Position numbers and translations under genes: made by a program. Shown piece after piece: positions 9,037-18,581 of a stretch of DNA of 64,000 nucleotides. The number at the start of each line of letters is the position of its first letter. The stretch's first letter is position 1. The notes under the pieces are model-generated. The model saw only the letters and a program-made list of their open reading frames with translations, was not told where the DNA came from and did no database searches. The stretch covers positions 1 to 64,000 of the forward strand of contig NZ_NESU01000008.1 of assembly GCF_002287135.1 (NCBI RefSeq), given 5' to 3'. This stretch comes from Helicobacter sp. TUL. GTDB taxonomy: Bacteria; Campylobacterota; Campylobacteria; Campylobacterales; Helicobacteraceae.

Positions 9037-10062
9037 TTAATGTCCGGCTACACGCATAGAATCTAGCTTGCCCTTTGCTTTGAGCTCTTCATAATAATAA
9101 CTATGAAGCATAGAGAGTTCTTCTTCGCCCATTTGACCATTTGTTATGGCTTCCATTGCACCTTCAATCGCAAAAGCAGCCATATAGATGTGCGTAATGA
9201 GGAGCGCTAACACCGCAAACCCAAGGACATTATGCACAATTGCCACAAGGCGTAATGTGTTTATATCGGTGCATTGAAAAAACATAACTCCACCGGTAAA
9301 TGCCATCACACCACCACCAAGTGTCGCAATCCAAAACCACATTTTTTGTCCGGCATTGAATTTATGCGCAGGAATAATGCGATTTTGTTTATCGAGATAG
9401 CCACCCATAATTATAAGCCATTTGATGTCATAACTACGAGGTAGGCAGTCTTTTACCCACATCAAAAACATTAAAAACCCAAATACTATAAAAACAGGGG
9501 TGCTTAATCCATGCAAATCTCTTGCAAAGCGAATAAGCGTGCCACCACCGAGTTTATCACCAAAAATCATCATAAGTCCAGTGATACAAATAAGCACAAA
9601 TGGCACGGCAGCAAACCAATGCGCGATAATGTTATATTTGCTAAAGACTTGTAATTTTGAGTGGTGGTTGTATTTGCGCGCACCTATGATTTTGTAATGC
9701 CCAAAAAATGCCAAAGGCACAAACAAAAGAATACACAAGAAAATAATGGCAAAATATTTTTCTTGTAAGGTTGTAAATAGCTCACCTAAGCCATTCCAGC
9801 CTCTAATACCTTGGATTGGTTGCCCCATAGTAAGAGGCTCTATACTACCGCCATTTCCCTCAATCACACTTCCTGAAATCACACCCGCAGTGTGTGTGCC
9901 AAGCCCCCAGTTTTTGATAGCTTCAATCTGTGGAGTGCCATAGATATGTTTATTATAAGACATATCAAGCGCACCTTTTTGCTCCATATCATACTTTTGG
10001 GAGGCAAGAAGACTTGCCAAACCAAAAACTACGATAAGCCCTAATCGTGATATTGCTTTCAT
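9037..10062 (-). CDS. fdhC: Formate dehydrogenase cytochrome b subunit (gamma)
   Basis: 341 aa integral membrane protein. It has an N-terminal signal-like helix, a roughly 75-residue extracytoplasmic segment, then about four to five transmembrane helices. Histidines suitable as haem b ligands are present (for example in NIIAHWF, RDLHGLS, IVHNVLG and ITHIYMA). It anchors the periplasmic FdhAB dimer and passes electrons from formate to menaquinone. It follows fdhB by 15 bp. The long N-terminal periplasmic extension is usual in Campylobacter and Helicobacter FdhC. Confidence 0.93.
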   Translation of the reverse strand: MKAISRLGLIVVFGLASLLASQKYDMEQKGALDMSYNKHIYGTPQIEAIKNWGLGTHTAGVISGSVIEGNGGSIEPLTMGQPIQGIRGWNGLGELFTTLQEKYFAIIFLCILLFVPLAFFGHYKIIGARKYNHHSKLQVFSKYNIIAHWFAAVPFVLICITGLMMIFGDKLGGGTLIRFARDLHGLSTPVFIVFGFLMFLMWVKDCLPRSYDIKWLIIMGGYLDKQNRIIPAHKFNAGQKMWFWIATLGGGVMAFTGGVMFFQCTDINTLRLVAIVHNVLGFAVLALLITHIYMAAFAIEGAMEAITNGQMGEEELSMLHSYYYEELKAKGKLDSMRVAGH

Positions 10063-10077
10063 AGTGCTTCCCCTTTT

Positions 10078-10713
10078 TTAATCCCCATAAGCTTTTTTCC
10101 AAGTATAAGGGATTTTTGGTGCACCCTTGCCTTTGTGTAATGCTCTCTCTCTAATAATCGCGCTTACATCATCACTACCACCAGCAAGCAACGCTTTTGT
10201 AGAGCACATAGCAGCACATGCAGGAACTTTGCCTTCAGCAATTCTATTTTGTCCATAAAGTCTCATTTCTTCCTCGCTATGTGTTTCCTCAGGACCACCA
10301 GCACAAAATGTGCATTTATCCATTGATCCTCTTGATCCAAACACATCAGATTTTGGGAATTGTGGCGCTCCAAAAGGACAAGCATAGAGGCAGTAGCCAC
10401 AACCTATACAGGTTTTTTTATCATGAAGCACGATACCATCAGCGCGGATATAAAAACAATCCACAGGACACACCTTTGCACATGGTGCATCAGCGCAGTG
10501 CATACAAGCAATAGAGATTGATTTTTCTGCACCCTCTATGCCTTCATTGAGTGTTACGACTTTGCGGCGATTGATGCCTACAGGCAAGTGATGTGCTTCT
10601 TTGCACGCCACATCACAGCCATGACAATCAATACAACGCTCATCATCACAATAGAATTTAATACGCGCGTGTCCGGGAATATTTAGCCCTGTTGTTACTA
10701 TAGATTCACTCAT
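10078..10713 (-). CDS. fdhB: Formate dehydrogenase iron-sulfur subunit (beta)
   Basis: 211 aa. Four ferredoxin-like cysteine clusters are visible: CIDCHGCDVAC, CMHCADAPCAKVC, CIGCGYCLYAC and CTFC...CAAMC. This matches the four [4Fe-4S] clusters of FdhB/DmsB-type subunits. It has no signal peptide, so it would be carried across the membrane bound to the Tat-exported FdhA. It lies 10 bp downstream of fdhA and 15 bp upstream of fdhC. Confidence 0.95.
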   Translation of the reverse strand: MSESIVTTGLNIPGHARIKFYCDDERCIDCHGCDVACKEAHHLPVGINRRKVVTLNEGIEGAEKSISIACMHCADAPCAKVCPVDCFYIRADGIVLHDKKTCIGCGYCLYACPFGAPQFPKSDVFGSRGSMDKCTFCAGGPEETHSEEEMRLYGQNRIAEGKVPACAAMCSTKALLAGGSDDVSAIIRERALHKGKGAPKIPYTWKKAYGD

Positions 10714-10723
10714 GATCTACCTC

Positions 10724-13546
10724 CTATGCTTTCTCTATGCGGCATAAACCACATTTTGTTTCCGGACAAGCCGTATTATAGTCATATCCATAGCTTGAAA
10801 TCATATTTGCAGATTCACCTATTGCATAAGGCTTTGTGCCTTCAGGATATTTGTCTAAGCGGCTTACTCCTTGATCCATACCAGAGAAGTTTTGTGGCAC
10901 CCATACGCTATTGACATCGACACGATAAGAAAGCTTTGCTTTAATGAGTGCACGTGTATCCATAGTGCCATATACCCATACCATATCGCCATCTTTGATA
11001 CCAAGCTCAAAGGCTTTATCAGGGTGAATCTCTACAAACATTTCATTATAGACTTCAGCCAAATATTTCGCACTTCTTGTCTCTGTCCCTGTTCCCATAT
11101 GTGAAACTACACGCCCACTAAGCATATTGATAGGGAATTCTTTTGTCCAATCTTTTTCTATCTGTCGTGAGCGATATTTGATATTGGCACGGAAATGGTT
11201 TGGCTTATCTGGGAATTGCGGATATTTGTTAATCAAATCCGGTCTAATAGAATGCACAGGTTCTCTATGCAATGGAATCTGATCATACCAATTCCATACT
11301 TTTGCGCGCGCCTTACCATTACCATAAGGACACAATCCTGCTTCAAGCGCTTTTTCTACCAAGATATTATTACCAAATCCAGTAGAATATGTTGTGCCTT
11401 CAACAAGTTTTTTCTCTTCTTCTGTAAGTTTGATGCCTAGAGATTCTGCATTAGCAGCGCTCACAGGACCATGACCACCTACACTTGCATTTGGCATTTT
11501 GCGCTGTGAAAACATACTTTTTCCATCAGGTGAAGTATCGCCCCAATTAACCCTAAAGCCCATACCACCTTCCATAACAGGAATAGTATCGTTATAAAAG
11601 ACTGGTGTTCCAGGGTGTTTATCACTCCAACAAGGCCAAGGCAAACCATAATATTCACCTTTAAATGGACCTTTACCAGCGAGCGTTACTTTATCAAACA
11701 TATGCCAATTTTCTTGATGAGCCTTAAGGCGTTTAGGACTCATGCCTTGCAATCCAATGCTTCGGATACTTTGTGTAAGCTCTGTTGTTGCATCATCTGG
11801 CCAAATAAATTCTGTTCTGCCATCTGCTTTGGCAATTTCATAGAGGCTTCTTTGATATTCTTCTAAGAATCCAAAACGCTTAGCAAAATCAAATAAAATT
11901 TCTTGATCTTCTCTACATTCAAAAAGCGGCTCCATTACTTTAGATCGCCATTGATAACTGCGGTTTGTTGCAGCCACCGTGCCTGAAGTTTCCATTTGAG
12001 AAGCGGCAGGAAGCAAGAATACATTATCTGTCTTATCGCTATAAATAGCCAAGTCATTGACATAAGGATCGATGAAGACAACAAGCTCAAGTTTATCCAT
12101 TGCTTTTTTTTGCAAATCAAGCAATGAAACAGAAGTCATTCCTGTGCCTATGACTACCAATGCGCGTAGCATAGTATCGCCATTATTGACTGCGTTTTCT
12201 TCCTCAAGAACACCAAACTTCCAAGTAGAATGTGCAAAACCAGTAGCTTCCATCATTTTTTTATCTTTGAAACGAGAGAGCAACCAATCATATTCTACTC
12301 TCCAGTGTTTTGCAAAATGCTTCCATGAAGATTCTGTAAGTGGGTAGTAACCTGGCAATACATCAGGGTTAGCAGCCATATCTGATGAACCTTGAACATT
12401 GTCGTGTCCACGCAAGATATTAACACCACCACCATTTTTACCCATATTACCTAAAAACATTTGCAAGATAGGCATAATCCTTGTGTTGCTTGTCCCTACG
12501 GTATGTTGTGTAAGCCCTTGATTCCATATGAGACTTGCAGGTTTTGCTTTAGCCATATCTTCGGCAATGTGGCGGATTGTATCAGCCGGAATACCTGTAA
12601 TATTACTTGCCTCTTCTGGTGTCATTTTCATCGCTTCTTGCATAACATCTTCATACCCATATACACGCTCTTCTAGGAACTTTTTGTCATAAAGGTTGTT
12701 TTTGATGATATGATGTAGCATACCATACACAAGCGCAATGTCTGTCCCACTTCGGATTCTATGGTATTCATCAGCCTTAGCAGCAGTTTTACTAAAGTGC
12801 GGATCTACCACTACAATTTTTGCACCAGATTCTTTGGCACGCAAAATATGCACCATTGATACAGGGTGATTCACCGCAGGGTTAGCACCGATGATGAAAA
12901 TATATTTTGAGAAAGTCATATCTGCAATGTGATTTGACATTCCACCAAAACCAAATGTATTCGCCACACCGGCGACTGTTGGTGAGTGTCAAACGCGATT
13001 GCAGTGATCTATGTTATTTGTCCCAAAAAATGCCGAAAGTTTGCGCAAATAGTATGCTTGCTCATTTGAAAGTTTAGCACTTCCTATCCACATTACCGCA
13101 TCAGGACCACTTTGTTCTCTAATTTGGCTAAGCTTATCACATATTTTGCTCATCGCACTATCCCAATTGGTGCGTTGCCATTCTCCATTGACTTTTTCAA
13201 TTGGATAGCGCAATCGTGTTTCGCTTCTTGCTCTATCAATCAAATCCGCACCCTTGCAGCAATGTCCTCCAAGAGAGATTGGGTGATCTTGTGCTACTTC
13301 TTGTCGCACCCATACGCCGTCTTTGACTTCAGCAATAATGCCACAACCAACAGAGCAGTGTGTGCATATTGTTTTTATCCGTTTTGCATCAGGATATTGT
13401 TCTTTTAATTCCGCTTCACTTGCTTGGCGTAACACGCGTTGGCTATCATTCCCAAAAGCACTTCCTACACCCGCTACCGATGCGAGAGCTGAAAGCTTGA
13501 GGAAAGATCTACGCGCATTGCGTCTTAGATTTGCCTCGCTCATCAT
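10724..13546 (-). CDS. fdhA: Selenocysteine formate dehydrogenase catalytic subunit FdhA
   Basis: The reading frame continues through an in-frame TGA at 12989-12991 to give about 940 aa. Selenocysteine is residue 186, in the context NRV-U-HSPTVAG and then GFGGMSNH, the active site of molybdenum or tungsten formate dehydrogenases. Without readthrough the gene appears as 185- and 747-codon pieces in one frame, separated only by this codon. The N terminus has a Tat motif (RRSFLK, residues 12-17) and a [4Fe-4S] site (Cys61, Cys64, Cys68 and Cys96 or Cys97). It oxidises formate in the periplasm and feeds electrons through FdhB and FdhC to the quinone pool. Two adjacent ATGs start the gene; the second (13543) is better spaced from the GGAG. 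Confidence 0.95.
12948..12991 (-). promoter_or_regulatory. Selenocysteine UGA codon and probable bacterial SECIS
   Basis: The UGA at 12989-12991 is immediately followed by sequence that can fold as CACC, a 10-base loop containing AGUC, and GGUG. This lies at the distance expected for a bacterial SECIS, which sits in the coding region just 3' of the UGA and binds SelB. The fold was done by eye. The protein context of the Sec residue is much stronger evidence than the hairpin. Confidence 0.65.
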
Positions 13547-13568
13547 TTCTCCTTTTTAGTATTCATTG

Positions 13569-13790
13569 TTATCGAGCAACAGAAAAATATTCCTGCCAAT
13601 ATTTCGTATCACTACGATATAACACCTCTTGTTTCTTGCTCTTGCCCTTTATGACTTCTTTTTGTTCGTGTTCTCCAGAACACCCGCCTAAGGCGACAGA
13701 GCCTACTGCTACAATAGCACTTCCCAATGCCGCATTTTTCACAAACGACCTACGAGAATTGCCAATATCATCTTTTTGTGCATTAGACAT
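13569..13790 (-). CDS. Small Tat-signal protein of the formate dehydrogenase operon
   Basis: 73 aa from the ATG at 13790, which has a strong AAAGGAGG 8 bp upstream. A start 13 codons further upstream is possible but lacks such a site. It has a Tat motif SRRSFVK, a hydrophobic stretch, then GGCSG, which may act as a lipobox-like or cleavage region. The mature part is short, charged and ends KYWQEYFSVAR. Similar small Tat proteins sit beside fdhA in Campylobacter. The function is unknown; a role in FdhA export or anchoring is inferred only from position (between the chaperone gene and fdhA). Confidence 0.8.
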   Translation of the reverse strand: MSNAQKDDIGNSRRSFVKNAALGSAIVAVGSVALGGCSGEHEQKEVIKGKSKKQEVLYRSDTKYWQEYFSVAR

Positions 13791-13859
13791 ATTTGCCTCC
13801 TTTAAGAATTTTGGGATACCCCCACACAAGGCTTACAGGAAGTCCTGTGTGCGAATATC

Positions 13860-14558
13860 TTAGGAGATAATATGTTGCTCAAGTGTTAAAAAACTCTCAA
13901 GTAACAATCCCACAAGATGATAGCATACTAAATCTTCTCTTGATCCAAGCGCTTTAGCGATAGGAAAACCCATAGGAGCTATGGCTTGGGTAAAAATCTC
14001 TTTGACAAGTGTATCTCTTTGCGCATTGTAGCGTTCATTTGTAGTATGCGTGTGTGAATCTTGTGAATCAGTAAGCATATGGCGCACAAGAAGAAGCAAA
14101 AAACCAAAATGCTCCTCTGTTTCTTTAAATTCTTGTGCATTCAAGCGAAAATGTGTTTTTTTGACAAGTGCTTTGGCTTTGAGGAGACTTTCACCATTGA
14201 GACAACCCTCTAAATAATGCGAGAGATATAAAAAAATCTGTGGATTTGGAATCTTGGGTCTTTTGGATTTTTTGCCATGTTTTGTCGATGATGTGTCTGC
14301 TTGAGGAAGAAAATGTGTGCTAAAAGGAAGATTAAAAGTTTGTGTGTATTCTCGCAAAAGTTCATTAGAATCTGCCTTGAGTAGATATGCTTTAAGCATA
14401 GCAAAAGATTCACTATCAGATTCAGTAATTGGTGAAGTGGCTAAAATATCAATTTGTTGCAAAAATAAATTTTTTCGCTCACCCACAAGTTCATATAAAA
14501 AAAATCCTGCAAAAAAATCATAATATAATGCGCGTGCTAGTGTGCTTGAATCTTGCAT
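13860..14558 (-). CDS. TorD/DmsD-family chaperone for formate dehydrogenase (FdhM-like)
   Basis: 232 aa, all-helical and cytoplasmic, with no signal peptide. The N-terminal pattern ARALYYDFFAGFFLYE and the acidic-Leu helices with a C-terminal FLTLEQHI resemble TorD/DmsD redox-enzyme maturation proteins. The position just upstream of the small Tat protein and fdhA matches the C. jejuni chaperone FdhM. The expected role is to bind the FdhA Tat signal until cofactor insertion is complete. The family call is by resemblance and context; sequence similarity in this family is weak. Confidence 0.75.
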   Translation of the reverse strand: MQDSSTLARALYYDFFAGFFLYELVGERKNLFLQQIDILATSPITESDSESFAMLKAYLLKADSNELLREYTQTFNLPFSTHFLPQADTSSTKHGKKSKRPKIPNPQIFLYLSHYLEGCLNGESLLKAKALVKKTHFRLNAQEFKETEEHFGFLLLLVRHMLTDSQDSHTHTTNERYNAQRDTLVKEIFTQAIAPMGFPIAKALGSREDLVCYHLVGLLLESFLTLEQHIIS

Positions 14559-14567
14559 ATAGCCTCC

Positions 14568-16145
14568 TTATATATGATCTTTTGGACCAAAGATAATTTT
14601 TATTTTACAATCGCTACAGCATTCTAATCCCCGTGCTTTTATAGGATCGCTGCCTATGGTAGGAAGTAAAATATTTTTTATTTTATTAATGGCTTTTGTG
14701 GTAGCAAAAATCTTGCCACATTCTACGCACTTAAAAGGTTCATCAAAGGCTTTTTGGACATATTCAAAGCTAGAAGATTTTGCATCTAGGATTTTAGGTT
14801 CTAGGGTGATGACTTTTTCTGCGCATGTATCTACGCAATATCCACAACCCGTGCAAAGCGATTGCTTAAATAATAAGCTAAAGCTTGAGCCTTCATTGAC
14901 AAGTGCTTTGGTATTGCAAGAATCCACGCAACTAAGGCATAATGTGCATTTTTGTGGGTCTATTATGATATTGGCACTATGTTGCATACTCACGCGCCCA
15001 AAATCTCCATTTCTCACCCATGCAAAAGCCCTTTGTGAGAATATTTCTTTGAGATTTTCATCGGCACGAGGTGTGTATGTATAATATACAGAATCTAAGA
15101 CTTGTGCTTGTTGCAAGGCTTGGTGTAGCTCTTGTTTTGTATGTGCGAGCAACACACATTTCACACCAAATATTGCTTCACATAAGGCATTGAGTGTATT
15201 TACGCCCTCTGTAACATACTGCGATGGTTCAGCATAAACAATCACCATTGCCCCGCTTTCTTGGACAACAGAGAGAAGATATGTAGCATTAAGGATATGA
15301 GATTGCCCTAACACAAAAGGCAATGCTTTTTGGTTTGGCACCTGTGTAAGGGCATCTATAATATCTTGGCTTTGCGTGTGAGTGTGCAAGATTGGTATAG
15401 CGCCTTTATACATTTTGGCTTGATATGTAAGGGATTCTAAACTCTCACTTTCACGCTGCAAAGCTCCCGTAGGACACACGCTCACGCAATCCCCACACGC
15501 TATACAATCCACGCTACTAAGCGCAATTTCGCTTTTTTTGTCATCTTTAAAAACTCCAAAACTCTGGCACACATCACTACATGCGTGGCAATATCCACTA
15601 CCATCGCTTTTTGGGCGACGATGCCAAAAATCGCATAATGTTGAAGTAAAGGCAATAGGGGTGGTGTATGTGTATGTGCCTATAAAGCTTTGTAAAGATT
15701 GTAGCAATTCTTGGGGGCTGTGGTATTCATTGACCCAATGCACACCTTTAGAGTGCTGAATATGAGGGAAGTTTGTAAACAATACGACTTGCGCGATTTG
15801 TAGGGTTAGGGTTTGTGAATCTTGTGTATAAAGGAGTGTAAAATGTCCCAAGTTCCCATTAAGATTCACAAAACTTTCTGGCAATACCGAAAAAATTTCA
15901 CAATTTTGGAGATTCTGGCAAGAGCGTGAGAGAGAATCCAAAAACTCCTCTACAATTTCTCCGCTTCCTACCACGGCAATTTTTGGTTCCAAAAACATAG
16001 TTTTGGTGCTTTGGATTGGTGTAAAATCTAGGCGTATCTCGCCCACTTCGTGTAAAATTTCTGATTGTGCTTGAGAAAAAAGTTGTGTATCAAGAAAATT
16101 TGTATAAATGTTTTGGGTCGTAATATCTAGTGCTGAATGAGACAT
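14568..16145 (-). CDS. Multi-[4Fe-4S] ferredoxin-type protein, first gene of the fdh operon
   Basis: 525 aa, apparently cytoplasmic. Two ferredoxin-like regions are visible: CHACSDVC plus CIACGDCVSVC around residues 190-230, and CTLCLSCVDSC plus CTGCGYCVDTC around residues 400-445. A C-terminal CVECGK...CCSDCK block looks zinc-binding. The N-terminal 170 residues and the section between the clusters carry no motif I can name. It is separated from the chaperone gene by 9 bp and heads the fdh operon, so it may move electrons to or from formate metabolism or help cofactor assembly; that is inference. Confidence 0.75.
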   Translation of the reverse strand: MSHSALDITTQNIYTNFLDTQLFSQAQSEILHEVGEIRLDFTPIQSTKTMFLEPKIAVVGSGEIVEEFLDSLSRSCQNLQNCEIFSVLPESFVNLNGNLGHFTLLYTQDSQTLTLQIAQVVLFTNFPHIQHSKGVHWVNEYHSPQELLQSLQSFIGTYTYTTPIAFTSTLCDFWHRRPKSDGSGYCHACSDVCQSFGVFKDDKKSEIALSSVDCIACGDCVSVCPTGALQRESESLESLTYQAKMYKGAIPILHTHTQSQDIIDALTQVPNQKALPFVLGQSHILNATYLLSVVQESGAMVIVYAEPSQYVTEGVNTLNALCEAIFGVKCVLLAHTKQELHQALQQAQVLDSVYYTYTPRADENLKEIFSQRAFAWVRNGDFGRVSMQHSANIIIDPQKCTLCLSCVDSCNTKALVNEGSSFSLLFKQSLCTGCGYCVDTCAEKVITLEPKILDAKSSSFEYVQKAFDEPFKCVECGKIFATTKAINKIKNILLPTIGSDPIKARGLECCSDCKIKIIFGPKDHI

Positions 16146-16284
16146 CTATAAACCTTATAGTAATGTTGTCTTGTTATAAATTCTATTTGGGACGCATTAT
16201 AGTTCTAAAACTTTGTGAAATACCAAAAAAAGTTAAAAATTTTTATCTCAATAAAAACAATATAGTAAAAAAGTAACAAAAAAT

Positions 16285-17544
16285 TTATATTTTTAACATC
16301 CTTGCTATTTTTCTTCTAGCTCTGTAGAAAAACATATAGATCCAAGCAGTGAGAGCAGATGGCATAGTATTGTTTTTATGTGCCTTGTAATATTCTACAA
16401 TTTCTCGAGCACCTGCAGTAGCTGGTGAAAGAGTCATTGCATTATATCTAATGTGACATTTTTTTATAAATAAATTTTTACGGTAGGCTTTGAGATCGAA
16501 TGTAGTAGAAAATTCTTCAATTTTGCCCATGACATCAAGAATACACAATACTCTTGTACACTTGCTACACTGCCCACACAGAATCCCATTTTTTTTGCAA
16601 CCAAAATTTAGATATTTTTTCATAATATGCCAATCTGATATGCGTTCTGTTTTTTGGGTGCGCGTATATTGACACCCATGGGTAATAAACTCGATATTTT
16701 CAGTTTGAAGGAGCGGCACTAGGTAGGATTCGCAAAATTTTGACAAATCATAACCTCTAGCATATTTACCACATTCTTTGATTTCTTCATATTCATAACT
16801 ATTTGGGTAATAATACTTATTTATGCCCTCTTGAAGAGCAAATACACATGAAAATGTTGCAAGATAACCCCATGACCCGGAATTAAAAATGTTTCGTCCA
16901 TGTAATTTATCAAGCTGGAAATCTTTTATGTTTCCCATGAAAGCATGAACATTTGATTTTACTTGATGGGCTGGTAATCCTAATTCATCGGCTGCTGGCC
17001 TATTATAAATATATTCTTGATTGTAAGCCTCATGAGATTTGGGATCTTGATAGTTTCCATAAGCTCCGCAATCACAAAGAAATAAAGCATTAAGCTTGTA
17101 ATCTTCATCTTGTTCGTTGATATAACAATCATATATTGTGGTGAGCGAATCAATCCCACAAGAAAAACTTGTGCCTATTATCCCCCCATTCTTTATTTGA
17201 TTTGTTGTATTACTAAAGCCGTCAACAAATATATTTACCTTAGAGAGTCTCTCAGAATATTCACACAAAATAGTCTGCACATATGTCATGATATTTTTAT
17301 ATAAGCGTTTAGAGACTTTGCCGCGAATATACAGATCTTGTTTGTAGGACATGGCGATATATAGTGGCACTAACAAGAATGCATCATAGCTTTCAGAGAG
17401 CATATGTTTATTTTTAGAAGGTGTTGAAAACCATATACCTTCACCATTATACAGATCATCCATTCCTTCAAAATTAACATCAACAGCGACGCGTGACCAT
17501 CCATCACTGGTATCTTCTATTCTTAGATTCTTGATTTCTATCAT
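16285..17544 (-). CDS. QueC-like PP-loop ATPase family protein of unknown role
   Basis: 419 aa. A PP-loop-like ATP pyrophosphatase signature, SFSCGIDS (residues 126-133, compare SGGxDS), lies after a roughly 110-residue N-terminal domain. Near residue 340 a cysteine group LCGQCSKC resembles the zinc site of QueC (7-cyano-7-deazaguanine synthase). The protein is longer than QueC (about 230 aa) and Tyr/Asn/Lys-rich. It stands alone, flanked by very AT-rich spacers, next to core genes, which suggests acquisition. QueC-like proteins also occur in defence systems such as Qat, but no partner gene of that kind is adjacent. The substrate is unknown. Confidence 0.6.
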   Translation of the reverse strand: MIEIKNLRIEDTSDGWSRVAVDVNFEGMDDLYNGEGIWFSTPSKNKHMLSESYDAFLLVPLYIAMSYKQDLYIRGKVSKRLYKNIMTYVQTILCEYSERLSKVNIFVDGFSNTTNQIKNGGIIGTSFSCGIDSLTTIYDCYINEQDEDYKLNALFLCDCGAYGNYQDPKSHEAYNQEYIYNRPAADELGLPAHQVKSNVHAFMGNIKDFQLDKLHGRNIFNSGSWGYLATFSCVFALQEGINKYYYPNSYEYEEIKECGKYARGYDLSKFCESYLVPLLQTENIEFITHGCQYTRTQKTERISDWHIMKKYLNFGCKKNGILCGQCSKCTRVLCILDVMGKIEEFSTTFDLKAYRKNLFIKKCHIRYNAMTLSPATAGAREIVEYYKAHKNNTMPSALTAWIYMFFYRARRKIARMLKI

Positions 17545-17621
17545 TGATAATCTCCCTTTTAAATATTTTTTGTATTTAAATTTTCATGAATTATAGCCAA
17601 ACTTCAAATATAAATACAATA

Positions 17622-18392
17622 TTATGCAATGCCATTTTGGTGGAGCTTTATAAATTCTTTGGCAATGCGTGGATTTTTGCTACCTCGTTGCGTGGCGTAG
17701 TTGAGTGCTTTTTGGCGTAGCGTAGAATCTAGCTCATGAATCTTTAGATAATGTGCGATAAGCTGTAGGTATTGTTGGCTTCCTAATGTATAAAATCCTA
17801 GTGAAATGCCAAACCGATCACTAAGGGAGATGATTTCATCTTGCATATCGTTTATGTGCATTGTATCTTGCGCGTATTCTTCTAAGAGGAGGTGGCGCAT
17901 ATTGGAAGTGGCGTAAAATACAATATTGTTCGCTTGTGTTTCAAATCCCCCATCTAAGATACTTTTTAGCGCTTTGTAGCTTTCATCACTGCGTCCAAAG
18001 GAGAGATCATCGCACATAATGACAAATTTATAAGGCTCTGTGCGTAAATAATCCACCAAATGTGGCAAAATTGCTAGTGAAGTTTTGGGTATTTCTACGA
18101 CACGCAAAAGTGTATCTTGTTGGTGCAAAAACTCACACAAAACCGCGCGCATACTTGAGCTTTTGCCACAGCCTCTAGCACCCCACAACAAGACATTACT
18201 TGCATATGTGTTGTGCAAAAATTGTTTTGTGTTCTCATACACTGCTTGGATAATCTCATCAATTCCCACAAAATATGATAATTGTATGTGTTCTAGCTCT
18301 TTAATTGGGCGTAAGATTCCGCCATAGCCTTCAAATTCTCCGCGATAGATACACGCTTTTGTTGTGCTAAAGTCTATGCTAAATTGCTTCAT
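17622..18392 (-). CDS. AAA ATPase, DUF815 family
   Basis: 256 aa. Walker A is GARGCGKSS near residue 92, Walker B is FVIMCDDLSF near 130, and a sensor-like YATSNMRHLL lies near 170. The order and length match DUF815 ATPases, which are widespread in proteobacteria and of unknown function. The N terminus contains the family-typical LRPIKELEHIQLSYFVGID block. It is transcribed alone or after an unseen promoter in the 150 bp shared with cysK. Confidence 0.85.
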   Translation of the reverse strand: MKQFSIDFSTTKACIYRGEFEGYGGILRPIKELEHIQLSYFVGIDEIIQAVYENTKQFLHNTYASNVLLWGARGCGKSSSMRAVLCEFLHQQDTLLRVVEIPKTSLAILPHLVDYLRTEPYKFVIMCDDLSFGRSDESYKALKSILDGGFETQANNIVFYATSNMRHLLLEEYAQDTMHINDMQDEIISLSDRFGISLGFYTLGSQQYLQLIAHYLKIHELDSTLRQKALNYATQRGSKNPRIAKEFIKLHQNGIA

Positions 18393-18514
18393 TAAATACC
18401 TTTAAAATTTTTAGCTTTATTCTAGCAAAGAATCTATTGTTTGTTTGTAAGATTTAGATTTTGTATGTGTGTGTTTTGGTTTGAAACAAGACATATAAAA
18501 ACCTAGCAAGAAAC

Positions 18515-18542
18515 TTGACAAGAAAACTTTGTTTGCTATAGA
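18515..18542 (+). promoter_or_regulatory. Sigma-70-type promoter of cysK
   Basis: TTGACA at 18515-18520, 16 bp, then TATAGA at 18537-18542, preceded by TGC as an extended -10. The canonical -35 is unusual for Helicobacter, where it is mostly degenerate. The start of transcription would fall near 18549, after the in-frame ATG at 18543, which supports the start at 18582. Confidence 0.65.
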
Positions 18543-18581
18543 ATGTGCGGGTTTAAAGCTTATATCTCTAAGGAGTTTTTC

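Noticed and set aside
12989-13546. FdhA as a frameshifted or nonsense pseudogene
   Set aside because: The only interruption is a UGA at the known selenocysteine position, with conserved sequence in the same frame on both sides.
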